Below, one piece after another: positions 45,701 through 55,984 of a stretch of 64,000 bases of DNA (positions within the stretch are counted from its first letter, which is position 1; each line of letters begins with the position of its first letter). The notes under the pieces were generated by a model. The model did no database searches. It was not told where the DNA came from and was given only the letters and a program-made list of their open reading frames with translations. Where the stretch lies: positions 1,612,001-1,676,000 of the forward strand of contig NZ_JAQOMS010000002.1 in the NCBI RefSeq assembly GCF_028401425.1, in the 5' to 3' direction. Origin of the DNA: Psychrosphaera algicola. Lineage in GTDB: Bacteria; Pseudomonadota; Gammaproteobacteria; Enterobacterales; Alteromonadaceae. Made by a program: the position numbers and the translations under genes.

Positions 45701-47272
45701 ATGCTTTAACGCTAATCACATCACCGTTATAAGTTACCCCTAAATCAGTAACTTCATCTGCATCATCTGCACCAAATGTATAAATCGCATCTAACGCTTT
45801 TGCACTTTGAACGTAAGTCGCTGAAATAGGTTCGTCTCCACTGAAAGAAGCTAAAACCAATTGCTGTTTTAGCATCGATTTTTGCTCAGCTAAAGTAGCG
45901 TCGAAACTATATGCTTTCCAACCTGCAACTAAATGTGGAACTCTTAATTTCTGCGCATCCGTTAATGTAGTTAATGTTAGAGCAAAACTATTAACGGCTG
46001 AGAACGTATTATCGAGTTTACCTTCGTCGTCAAACACAATACGTAGGTCATCGCCCTCTCCGTTCCAAAGTACAGTATTTTCGTCAATCCAATGCGCTGA
46101 CGCATTCTCAATTTTAAATGGCACTTCTGTTGTCACGTCATTAGGATCATGAAAAATTCCATTACCTGAAACGATAAATGCCCAACGAGAATCTGCTAGC
46201 GTTAATTTGTGGTCAACATCATCTGGGTCCTTATCATTGCCACTGTGTAAAATGTAATTTAAACATGTCGCACCATCTTTTGTATCAACAATCCAATAAG
46301 CACCATAATTATCATCTACACCGTCATGAGAAAGCCCAGCATCCCACTCAGTTCCAGAAGTAGCATCAAAATCGAAATAGCCATCACAAGTTTCGTTATT
46401 CCATGCATGGATTTTCCAAGCGGAATAATCGCCATCGTCACGTTTATAATAAAATACAGCTTGGCTGTCTGTCGGAACAATGCTTGGTGCAACAGAATTT
46501 GAATTTTTAACAACTGTAACTGTAATTTCTAACTCTGATTGCTCAGTAACTAATGCGTCGTCTTGAGCGACAAGCGTGATCTTGTAATTAGTAAGATTTT
46601 CAAATATCAGTTTGGTGCTATCCGTGATGGTAATTTCGCCCGTTGTCTGGTCAATTGCGAAAATACTTTGAGGATCGACAAGGCTCCAATTGATAGTATC
46701 CCCATCAGGATCATTACCCACTGCAGAGTAAACGGTGGTCCCATTACTTGTTGCTTCAATTACAGAAAAACCAGCACTAGAAGTTATCACTGGCGCTTGG
46801 TTTAGCACGATAGAATTCACATTAACGCTTATAGTTAAACTCGAACTAAGTGGCGAAGTCGCACTGTCTGTTGCGGTAATAGTTATTTGATACGCCGTTA
46901 AGTCTGCTGCAATAAGTTTAGCGGCATTTTGAACGGTAATTTGACCGGTACTTGCATCAATCGAGAAAATGCCTTCGTTGTCGGATAACTCCATGAAATT
47001 GCATCACCTTCGGCATCTGAAGCTGATGCAGTGTAAACACTAGTTCCATTTACGGTTCCTTCGTTCAACGTCAGCGTCGAAGCCGAGTTAATTGTTGGCG
47101 CAGTATTAACCGCTTCACTTATACAAGCCGTTTTATCTGAATTTAAAACTAATGGTGCGCGACAAGTCAAATCTTCAGGATCTGATGAATCGCTACCCCC
47201 ACTGCATGCCGAAATAACGCTTATAATGCCTAAACATATTGCTGACCTTGTCAGTTGATGCCTGCTCTTCAT
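42751..47272 (-). CDS. pulA: Pullulanase-type alpha-1,6-glucosidase, lipoprotein (frameshifts)
   Basis: A GH13 debranching enzyme of about 1500 residues that hydrolyses alpha-1,6 links in pullulan, glycogen or starch. The N-terminus is a lipoprotein signal (ICLGIISVISACSGGSD, lipobox Cys). Two cadherin-like repeats follow (each ending in an IDxxTGxITI segment), then a pullulanase-associated carbohydrate-binding region (YYKRDDGDYSAWKIHAWN). GH13 regions are VVLDVVYNHT, GLDGFRFDIMGHM (nucleophile Asp), FYGEGWD (acid Glu) and NYVSKHDNESLWD. Frame breaks lie near 46960, 44960, 44500-44400 and 42905. It is likely outer-membrane anchored. A repeat array follows upstream of its start. Confidence 0.9.
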
Positions 47273-47403
47273 TTGTTGAACCCTGCTTATTTTTATAATT
47301 TCTTTCGTACACTATATGAATATTTGAAGCTAGATTCTGCTGAATACGTATGTATGAAAATTCAATAAAAGTCATACCGATTGTCGATATTTAAAGTAAA
47401 CAC

Positions 47404-47771
47404 TTGGGTGGGTCTCCTGATAACTTGAGTGGGTGTCTTGCTAACTTCTAACTTGCTTGGGTGGGTGTCCTGATAACTTGGGTGGGTGTCCTGATAACTT
47501 GGGTGGGTGTCCTGATAACTTGGGTGGGTGTCCTGATAACTTGAGTGGGTGTCTTGCTAACTTGGGTGGGTCTCCTGATAACTTGAGTGGGTGTCTTGCT
47601 AACTTGAGTGGGTGTCCTGATAACTTGAGTGGGTGTCTTGCTAACTTGAGTGGGTGTCCTGATAACTTGGGTGGGTGTCCTGATAACTTGAGTGGGTGTC
47701 CTGATAACTTGAGTGGGTGTCTTGCTAACTTGGGTGGGTGTCCTGATAACTTGAGTGGGTGTCCTGATAAC
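47404..47771. repeat. Tandem repeat array 4 (TGGGTGTCC family, 17 copies)
   Basis: Seventeen copies of TGGGTGTCCTGATAACTT or TGGGTGTCTTGCTAACTT on the plus strand, period 21 bp, with linkers GAG or GGG. Two copies read GGTCTCCTG. The TGGCTGTCC variant seen in arrays 1-3 is absent. Full-length open frames on both strands result only from the 21-bp period. The array ends 17 bp before the stop of the next SGNH gene. Confidence 0.95.
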
Positions 47772-47786
47772 ACCCTCACAATTTAC

Positions 47787-49805
47787 TTAGTTTAAGTGGC
47801 GTTTAATCTGTGGAATGTTTTCTAAAGCCGTTTTATTAGTCGGATCTAATTCCAATGCAGCTTCTAAATAAGTTAAAGCTTTGTTTAATTTCCCTACTTC
47901 TGAATAAGCATGAGCTAATGCAAGCCGCGCGTTTACATCTTTTGGGTTTTCGATTAACACCCGCTTTAAAAAACGAATTGCTTCAAGCGGTTTATTCCCT
48001 GGATAAGCTGAATCCCTGTGTTAAAACTCCTCTCAGAGTCATTTGGAATTGCATCAGCCAACAATTTTGCGGTGCGTAAATATAATTCAACATCATTGTT
48101 TTTCTTCGCTAGTTTTTGCGTTTCAGTCGCTAACGTCATCCAGTCAATTTTTTTCTTATAAGCGGCAAAGCCAATTTCATCAAGTTCGTTAATTTTGAGC
48201 GGTAACACGACTCGTTTAGGTTCATCAGTGAACGGGTAATCTGCCATAAGACCCGCGATTTTAGCAGCACCCCAATACACCTCAGCTCGCAATAAAGGGA
48301 TGTCACTTTGGGCTTGGCTACGTGGGATTTCGTTCCGGAACTTACCAAATAATTCAGACTTTTTTAATGCAGTATAAAATACATCTGAAATCTCAAAGTA
48401 ACCTTTAACTGTTGGATGCAAGTGTTCGATCATAACACTCTCATCTATAATTCCCTGTGGAGATGCCCGCTCTAACGCCAAATTTGCATCCACAAAGATT
48501 GCCGAAAACTCTTCCGCTAACTTTTTAATAATACCGTTAATTTCATTTGGACCTCGAAACCTGAGCAAATCATTTTGTCGCGCGGCTTCAAAATGTTGTT
48601 TCGCTAGTGGAATGTTGAATTTCGACAAACTGTATTGCCCTAGCCAGTAATGTGCGTTAGCGCTACGTAGATTTGCCATTGCGTGTAAAACTTCAAGTTC
48701 ACCTTGTTGCAACATAGGCGCTTGGGTTTTCGCGTTTTGCGTTAATGCAAAACGAGCTAATGCTAATTTAATCTCTTCAGTTCCATTAATACTACGGTGG
48801 GTGTCTACGCTATTTCTGATGTTTGTTTGTTGAGTCTCTTGATTCAAATTTGAATGGGTGTCTTGATAATTATCTTGAGTCTCTTGATTTAAATTTGCTT
48901 GGGTGTCTTGATAATTATCAGAGCTCACTTTTTTGAAGCTAAAGCGTTTACAACATCATCGACAGAGATGGGCTTTGACACAAAGGGGCTTGGTCGACAA
49001 GATTACTGCCTATAGAACTAATAAAAACAGGGATACCAGCACGTTGGTATTTTCCAAGTAACAGTGCCATATTGCCTTCAAACTGTGCTAAACCGGCGTT
49101 AAATAGGTCTGAATCCACTTCAATATTTTTGTGTTTGGCTACTTTAGCCATTACAGTACGTGACGTTCCCGTTGATTGATCCATCTCAGGTTGAGCAAAC
49201 CAATAATAAATGCGCTGCATCAATTGGAATATTCTTAAGTCCTTGAGTTTAAGGTACATCAAGGTCGCTCCTCGTGAGTTGGCCGCCGTGTAATTGCTCC
49301 CTACACCGAGAATCCCCAAATACTCATTGTGACCCGCATAAATTAGTACTGCATCCGGTTTTTGCTCAATGATCTCATCGGCAAAATCCAGCAATGTATA
49401 ACTATTTACCGCGGAAAGTGCAGTATTCACCACTTCAACGGTTTGTTCGGGAAAGGTTTGTTTTAGTCGATAATCCAACATTCCAGCAATCGAAGCCCCT
49501 AACCCATATGGAAAGCCGGCGGCTGTTGAACCCCCTTGAACAAATAGTCTAATCCCGTCTTTGGGTTTTTTCTTCAAAAAGAAATTAGGTTCAATCGTGA
49601 CGTTCGGTGCTAATTTATCGTTGGCAAAATAACGTCCGACAACTTGCGGCATGGGTAACAAATAATGAGGCGCGGCTGGGTTTTCAATAAATAAAGGTAT
49701 CGACTTACCAAATCCAGAAAATCGAAGCGTAAACTCAATGGCAACAAAAAATAATATTGGTATTAAAAAAGCAATTACTCGAAACACCCAAGTTTTAGTT
49801 TTCAT
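47787..49805 (-). CDS. Membrane-anchored SGNH-hydrolase and TPR protein, paralogue 1 (frameshifts)
   Basis: A protein of about 670 residues with an N-terminal membrane helix (VIAFLIPILFFVAIEFTLR), an SGNH/GDSL-like domain with QGGSTAAGFPYG (block I Ser), VLIYAGHNEYLG (block III) and EHLHPTVKGY (catalytic Asp-His-like region), and C-terminal TPR repeats ending NKPLEAIRFLKRVL and ALTYLEAALELDPTNK. Frame breaks lie near 48975 and 47990. Between the halves of the SGNH domain an insertion made of the dispersed repeat encodes DNYQDTQANLNQETQ twice. It is likely periplasmic, acting as an esterase or acyltransferase. It is tandem to paralogue 2. Confidence 0.75.
48795..48925 (+). repeat. TGGGTGTC repeats inserted in frame inside the SGNH gene
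   Basis: Three copies of the core (GGTGGGTGTCTACG near 48798, AATGGGTGTCTTGATAATTA near 48850 and TTGGGTGTCTTGATAATTA near 48900) lie within coding sequence, on the strand opposite the gene. The last two form a 45-bp direct repeat that reads DNYQDTxxNLNQETQ. The paralogue at 49815 has no such segment, so this is an insertion. Confidence 0.85.
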
Positions 49806-49814
49806 TTTTTAGCC

Positions 49815-51605
49815 TTATTGCTTGTTCAACTTTTCCGATAAAAAATCCACTCTACTCGTATCTTTCAACTTTGCTTTCGCCTTAATTAACAAACTTAAAC
49901 TGCTATCAAACTGCTTCAACAGAAAATAATTATGGGCTAGATTTAATATATAATTTTGATTATCTGGGTCCAACTTTAACGCTCGTCGTTGGTAAAATGT
50001 CGACATTGGTATGTCGCTAATTTGTCGGTAGATTAACGCTGCTTCATTTGCCGCAATTGGTGAGTTTATTAGCGCATCCGACAATACACCATATACTTTA
50101 GCTGCCTGTCCTAACTGTTTATTTGCTTTATAAATTGATATTAATTTCTTTTGTTGGGCTATCCAATCTATACCTTGTGCACGTTCGATTAAAAGGTAGT
50201 CTACTTCTGATTTTGGCGTGAACTCAGGTAGCGGCTCAAACTTTACTTTAAATGGATAATCGCTCTTTAATTGTTTAATTTTTAGTTGCGCCCATGCTTC
50301 ATCAAATTCAGTTACTGGGACATCCAACCAAGCTTTTTGGCGTGTTACGGAAGTATATTCATCCCCAATTAAACCGGTATTTTTAATTGCCGTATAGAAA
50401 CTTTCAGCCAGAATAAAATAACCTCTCAAAGTCGGATGTACATGTTCTAACATAAGTTGTTGATCAACGATCCCTAACCTCGAATCTTGCCGATACAACT
50501 GTTCTACATTAACTAGACTGACACCGTCTTCTGCAGCGAAGTCGCTGATGACTTGATTAAACGCACTCGGTGCCCTAAATCGAAGCTGATCGAGGTCTTT
50601 TGCTTTAATAAATTGCTCCAAAGCCTCATTGAATTTACGGTTATTAACAAATGATAATGCGGAAAGATAAGCTTTACTTGCATCATCATCGGTTTTATTT
50701 AACAAATGAATTTGCTCAGTGGATAAGTCACTCGACTTGACCGCTTGCTGCCAATCAACCTTCCCAATACTCGAAAACGGTGGCTGGTCCTGCTCATTAC
50801 TGACTAAGTTCGCCAACAAAACGGGGATCTGTTGTGCTTTATACTTGCTCAGTATAACTTTCAAATTATCCCGAAATTGCTCAATACCTTTATGATATAG
50901 CGAACTGTCGTACGCGATATGTTGCCCCTTCGCTACTTTCGACATTAAAGAGCGAGATGGCTCATTGCCATCTTTGGATAATTCTCCATTCCACCATGTA
51001 TACACAGTTTGAACGAGTTGATACAGTCGCAAGTCTTTAAGTAGCAAAATGCCAACGTTGCACTTCGCCCTCCTATAGCCGCAAATGTGGAGCCTACGCC
51101 CATTACGCCCAAATACTCATTATGTCCGGCGTAGATCAAAATAAGATCGGGCTCAATTTCGATAATCTCATCAACAAAATCCATCAAAGTATATGAGTTA
51201 ACAGCAGCCATTGCGGTATTAATTACTTCAATATTTTTGTGAGGATACGTACGTTTAAATCGTTGCTCTAACATACCTTGCAGGGAGCCAAACCGGCCGT
51301 ATGGGAATCCAGCTGCTGTACTTCCTCCTTGCACAACAATTCGAAAAGTAGTTTCAGCTTTGTTCTTTTGAAAGAATACGGTGTCAGGACTGACATTTGG
51401 AGCCGCATTTGGATTTGCAAAGTATCGTTGGATTATATTTGGGTTAGGTTGGAGATAGCCTTAGCATATCAGCACTTTCAACAAACAACGGAACGGTCTT
51501 ACCAAACCCAAACGTTCGTAAACCAACTTCAGCCAATCCCAACAATACAAATGGAATAATGATCGCGATGAGATAAAAAACAGGCCGAGTCGTTCGTGTC
51601 GTCAA
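49815..51605 (-). CDS. Membrane-anchored SGNH-hydrolase and TPR protein, paralogue 2 (frameshifts)
   Basis: A close homologue of the neighbouring SGNH gene, with the same order: membrane helix (FYLIAIIIPFVLLGLAEVGL), VVQGGSTAAGFPYG with the block I Ser, LILIYAGHNEYLGVMG, MLEHVHPTLRGYFILAESF, and TPR-like repeats to the C-terminus. Frame breaks lie near 51455 and 51050. The start is uncertain: the only in-frame candidate is TTG near 51605. It is about 595 residues and 10 bp upstream of paralogue 1, so the pair probably is an operon. The divergent neighbour is the carbamoyltransferase. Confidence 0.75.
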
Positions 51606-51732
51606 AAGGAAATACTACCAATTAATTCAATACATAGGTATGCAACGGTAGCGAATGAGGTCGATTGCCGCAAGGTAAAAGTGCTAGACTCATTAGTTAA
51701 TACGAATGCATAAATTGCCAACTAAGACATCT

Positions 51733-53574
51733 ATGACAAAAAAATTCTCGGTATCTCAGCTTATTATCACGACAGTGCTGCAGCGATTATCGAAGACGGT
51801 AAAATTATTGCTGCCGCGCAAGAAGAGCGTTTTTCCCGCAATAAGCATGACCCCAATTTTCCTGCACAAGCAATTCAATTTTGCCTAGATGACACTAATT
51901 GCAATTTAGAGCAATTAGACGCGATCATTTTTTATGACAAACCCTTACTTAAATTCGAGCGGTTATTAGAAACCTACTTTGCCAATGCTCCCTTTGGTAT
52001 TCGTTCATTTATTCGCGCAATGCCTATTTGGTTAAAGGAGAAACTGTATTTAAAGAGCATTTTGCGTCGAGAATTGAGGAATTTGGCCGGATTGGATAAA
52101 AAGCCAAACTACCAACATTATTATTTAGCGAACATCATCTTTCACATGCTGGCTCAGCATTTTTTCCATCGCCATATGAAGAAGCGGCAGTTTTATGTTT
52201 GGATGGTGTTGGGGAATGGGCAACCTCAACAGCCTTAGTCAGGAAAAGAAAATAAACTGTCACCTATTTGGGAAATTCAATTCCCACATTCTCTTGGACT
52301 CCTCTATTCGGCATTTACCTACTACTGTGGATTTAGGGTTAATTCCGGAGAGTATAAACTAATGGGTTTGGCACCTTACGGTGAACCTGTTTACGTTGAC
52401 AAAATTCTAGATAAACTTATCAATGTTCATGACGACGGCAGTTTCGACTTAGACATGTCTTACTTCGATTATGCCGTGGGCGATCGTATGACAAACAGTA
52501 AGTTCGATAAACTATTTGGCGGGCCCGCTCGTTTAAGTGACTCCGAAGTAAGCCAAAAAGAAATGGATTTAGCCCGTTCAATACAGGTTGTCACTGAGGA
52601 AATCGTTCTTAAAATTGCCAAACATTTATATACACTTGTGCCTTCAAAAAACCTTTGTTTAGCCGGTGGCGTCGCCCTAAATTGCGTTGCTAATGGTCGA
52701 TTACTTAGAGATGGTCCTTATGAAAACATATGGATCCAACCGGCTGCGGGTGATGCCGGCGGCGCATTAGGTGCCGCATTAGTTGCCTTAGCACCATTAT
52801 TTTGAGCAACCTCGATTAATTAACTCTTCGAACGACGCTATGTTTGGAAGCTATCTAGGGCCATCTTATTCAAATGAACAAATCAAAGCAGAAGTTGAAA
52901 ACCAAAAGTTAGTTGCGAACAGTATAAGCAATGAATTTCTTTATGATCATGTTGCAAAATTAGTCGAGCAGGGAAATGTTATTGGTTGGTTCCAGGGGAG
53001 AATGGAATTTGGTCCGCGTGCCTTAGGTAACCGTTCTATTATTGGTGATCCGCGAAATGTAGCAATGCAGTCGACAATGAATTTAAAAATAAAATACAGA
53101 GAGTCTTTCCGCCCCTTTGCTCCCGCCGTATTAGCCACTGATGTCGCAAAATATTTTGACCACGATGTTGAAAGTCCCTATATGTTATTCGTCGCAAACA
53201 TTAAAAGTGAGCTAAAGCTTAAAACCGACAACGCGCTATTTGGTATAGACAAACTAAATCAAAAACGTTCGACACTGCCGGCGATTACCCATGTGGACTA
53301 CAGTGCCCGTATACAAACGGTTCATGAAGATACCAATCCAGAATTCCATAATTTGTTATCTTCATTTAAAGCAAAAACAGGATGTGGTGTATTGGTTAAT
53401 ACGTCATTTAATGTTCGTGGCGAACCACCTGTCTGCTCCCCAAAAGATGCTATTCGATGTTTTTTGGCTACAGAAATGGACTACTTGGTAATGAACAATT
53501 TTGTACTAGCTAAAACTGATCAGCCGCAGTCTGCAATAGATGTCGCTAAATCTATTAAATTTGATATGGATTAA
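51733..53574 (+). CDS. NodU/SxtI-type carbamoyltransferase (frameshifts)
   Basis: An O-carbamoyltransferase of the NodU/TobZ/SxtI type, about 614 residues, that transfers carbamoyl from carbamoyl phosphate. The N-terminal Kae1-like domain starts ILGISAYYHDSAAAIIEDGK. The metal-binding FSEHHLSHAGSAFFPSPYEE and LCLDGVGEWATSTA follow, then HSLGLLYSAFTYYCGF, GEYKLMGLAPYGEP, CLAGGVALNCVANGRL and, in the YrdC-like C-terminal domain, FGPRALGNRSIIGDPRN and VNTSFNVRGEPPVCSP. Frame breaks lie near 51738, 52130, 52230 and 52795. It is the first gene of a plus-strand operon with SxtJ and SxtK-like genes. Confidence 0.9.
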
Positions 53575-53577
53575 ACG

Positions 53578-54126
53578 ATGTTTTCTCTGATGACAAATAA
53601 AACTCACTCATCCACCTTTGATAAATACGATTCGCCTCGGTGTAGCAGAATTAGGTTTAATCTTAAAAATAACGCAGACACATACATGAATTTGCCAGCA
53701 AATAACATGGACCCCCATGCAACCCCACCGGTAATTAACCCCGTAAATAACATGGACACCCACGCAAATTCGACGGTAATAAATAACGTTGACACCCATG
53801 CAAACCCGCCGGTAATTAACCCAGTAAATAACGTTGACACCCATGCAAACCCGCTGGTAATTAATCCAGTAAATAACATAGACACCCATGCAAGTTCGAC
53901 GGTAATTAACCCAGTAAATAACGTTGACACCCATGCAAACCCGCCGGTAGTTAACCCCGTAAATAACGTTGACACCCATGCAAACCCGCCGGTAATTAAT
54001 CCAGTAAATAACATGGACACCCATGCAAATTCGACGGTAATTAATGCCGCAAATAACTTGGACACCCATGATAATTATTTAACAGCCCTACCCATCTTTA
54101 GCAAAATAGAGGGAATGAATCTATGA
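53578..54126 (+). other. 45-bp tandem repeat array 5, open frame of unclear status
   Basis: A 182-codon frame starts 3 bp after the carbamoyltransferase stop and ends in an ATGA overlap with the SxtJ gene. Its middle (about 53700-54070) is nine copies of a 45-bp unit, encoding NNVDTHANPPVINPV-like 15-mers, which contains the GACACCCATGCAA core of the dispersed repeat. One unit lacks 12 bp, keeping frame. Two long frames on the other strand are also open, so openness alone is not evidence. The gapless position favours either a real repetitive protein or selection to keep the operon translated. I cannot decide. Confidence 0.5.
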
Positions 54127-54521
54127 ATAGACCCGACTTAAATGAACTCAAGTCATTTGCATTGACAATGAGCTGGGCGTTTCCTGTCATATTTGGGGCG
54201 TTCCTGCCTTGGTTATTTTCCTATAACTGGCAACTTTGGCCTTTTGCTATCTCTGTTGTTTTAATGTCGTTGTACTTAGTCAAACCGAATCTTATTTATT
54301 ACCCATTTAAATTTTGGAGTGTGATTGGTGGGGTAATGGGATGGATTAATACTCGAATTATTTTGAGTTTAAGCTTTTATATATTGATCGCGCCTTTAGG
54401 GGTCGTACTGCGCTATTTTGGAAAACTTCAATACAAATCAAAAATGCCAACGAATGCAACTTCAAATTATGTCAAACCTGAGGCAGAATCGAGTAAGAAC
54501 AATTTGGAGAATCCGTTTTAA
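54123..54521 (+). CDS. SxtJ-family membrane protein
   Basis: A 132-residue protein with three probable membrane helices (WAFPVIFGAFLPWLF, LWPFAISVVLMSLYLV and IILSLSFYILIAPLGVVL) and a polar tail. The size, helix pattern and place after a SxtI-type carbamoyltransferase match the SxtJ family, named from the saxitoxin cluster but common in bacteria without toxin. Its role is unknown. It overlaps the preceding frame by ATGA and the following gene by TAATG, which shows a tightly coupled operon. Confidence 0.75.
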   Translation: MNRPDLNELKSFALTMSWAFPVIFGAFLPWLFSYNWQLWPFAISVVLMSLYLVKPNLIYYPFKFWSVIGGVMGWINTRIILSLSFYILIAPLGVVLRYFGKLQYKSKMPTNATSNYVKPEAESSKNNLENPF

Positions 54522-54673
54522 TGATTGAATTTATAACTGACCTTTGGGCATTTTTAAAAGTCCGTAAAAAGATCTGGCTCATGCCTATCATTGTCATATT
54601 AAGTCTGCTTGGCGGGTTAGTAGTTGCAACACAGCAATCAGCTTTGGCAACCTTTATCTATACGTTATTCTAA
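54521..54673 (+). CDS. SxtK/DUF5989-like small membrane protein
   Basis: A 50-residue protein (MIEFITDLWAFLKVRKKIWL, then a single hydrophobic helix IIVILSLLGGLVVA and an SALATFIYTLF end). The pattern WxFLKxRKKxWLxP followed by one helix is typical of the small SxtK/DUF5989 proteins that accompany carbamoyltransferases and SxtJ. The start overlaps the SxtJ stop. Function is unknown; it probably forms part of a membrane complex with its neighbours. Confidence 0.75.
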   Translation: MIEFITDLWAFLKVRKKIWLMPIIVILSLLGGLVVATQQSALATFIYTLF

Positions 54674-54846
54674 TTTAAAGGGAAACTTCCCTTTTTATTT
54701 TTGCCACTCTTTTTGAGCTTTGAGCAAGAGTAGGTTCTAAATAACTTTCCAACCATTTAAAATGATTGTTTTGTGAATTAATAAACTACACAAAATTCAA
54801 AACCAGTTTCTGCATTGAAAACAGCGCTATTTTAAGTTACTTGATA

Positions 54847-55320
54847 TTATTCGTGATATTTTCGAATAACAGCGACTTTTCCATCTTCAATTTCAAGCAC
54901 TTCCATCATAACCTGCGAATAGGCTATTTCCTGATTATTTTGCGGGTGGATTCCTTTTACGGAATTCTTGTACCTAATCGCGATTGCAGAGTGATTAAAG
55001 ACAAATACATTTAACAATTCAGCTTTGTATTCTGTATGCGCGCCCATATAGAACGTCATGCCCTTTCTCATCGCTTGTTTGCCATCTGGTTGACGCGAAT
55101 CGTCGGTGACATACGGAAGATGCGAATGACCAATATCATCTTTAAGCAAGGCTAAATAATCTTCTAGTGCTTCGGGAGTCGTACCGGGTAATTGAGTCTT
55201 TACCATAGTGTCGAAATAAGTTTGAGCAAATTTTTTCAAATCTAACTCTTTTGCATCCCCATGAGCAAAGACGGTGGTCGAGAATACAAAACATAAACTG
55301 ACTAATAACCACTTTTTCAT
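54847..55320 (-). CDS. Secreted NTF2/SnoaL-like protein
   Basis: A 157-residue protein with a signal peptide (KKWLLVSLCFVFSTTVFAHG, cleavage likely after VFA). The mature part looks like a SnoaL/NTF2-like fold: a helix with FAQTYFDTMVKTQL, then strands such as AELLNVFVFNHSAIAIRYKN and a final MMEVLEIEDGKVAVIRKYHE, which is common at the end of this fold. It is likely periplasmic. No pathway partner is next to it. It could be an orphan lipid or small-molecule binding protein. Confidence 0.6.
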   Translation of the reverse strand: MKKWLLVSLCFVFSTTVFAHGDAKELDLKKFAQTYFDTMVKTQLPGTTPEALEDYLALLKDDIGHSHLPYVTDDSRQPDGKQAMRKGMTFYMGAHTEYKAELLNVFVFNHSAIAIRYKNSVKGIHPQNNQEIAYSQVMMEVLEIEDGKVAVIRKYHE

Positions 55321-55953
55321 AAACTTTCCTATTTTAATGTTTTACCTATATTTGAAATTTTCGTTTAAAAACGTTTGTCTAAACAGCAATTTAGCACAAA
55401 CATTATCCAACATAACAATATACCTCATTCCCTTTAAACTATTTTACTTAGAACTGAATAACTTTAGTATTTACAGTGATCTATGTAACCAAAAAATAGA
55501 CTTAAAGATCACTGCATACTTGATTATCAATAAAATATAACGATTCACATCATATAGTACATAGAATTTAAGACTCACAGCTTAAATAAATTTGACGAGT
55601 TTCACCGTTTCCTTCCCATAACCGAAAAAATTCCAAAATAGCTTATTAGAGCTTAACACTTGAGAAACCTCCATAGCCAAACTAGAATTTCAATACTAGC
55701 GGTCACCAAGGGGCTTTTTACGTAGTCATTTTTTAAAACGTGTTTCTGATAACAAATGAATAGTGATCTATTATCTTAGAGCAAACGTTGCTCACCTAGC
55801 CCAACCATTTCTATCCAATCTGGCGCGACAGAGCCGTCTTTTTAGTTGAGTAAACTGGTGATCGCAACTGAATATTCTGCGCGGTGATGGATATAATACA
55901 AGTTAGACGTATTTAAAATGAAAGTCTGTAATCTTGGTTTAAATGCCAAGCAT
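55321..55953. other. Intergenic region with no recognised gene
   Basis: About 630 bp, AT-rich, between the NTF2-like gene and the rplS terminator. I saw no open frame of convincing length, no TGGGTGTCC repeat and no RNA gene. It may hold the promoter of the NTF2-like gene or a decayed gene. Confidence 0.45.
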
Positions 55954-55979
55954 AAAAAAGGAGCACTATGTGCTCCTTT
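55954..55979 (-). terminator. Rho-independent terminator after rplS
   Basis: AAAGGAGCAC and GTGCTCCTTT pair around a 3-nt loop, and the minus strand continues into TTTTTT. It lies 6 bp past the rplS stop. Confidence 0.93.
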
Positions 55980-55984
55980 AATAA

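Noticed and set aside
47441..47795. 112-residue repeat proteins on both strands
   Set aside because: Same effect of the 21-bp period in array 4.
53604..54069. Minus-strand repeat proteins opposite the 182-codon frame
   Set aside because: Two overlapping frames open at once over the 45-bp repeat show that openness here is not evidence of coding.
5381..54075. Plasmid or phage replication origin iterons
   Set aside because: No rep gene nearby, arrays are many and scattered among housekeeping genes.
47787..54673. Saxitoxin biosynthesis cluster
   Set aside because: Only carbamoyltransferase, SxtJ-like and SxtK-like genes are present; the toxin core genes are absent and these three occur widely in non-toxic bacteria.
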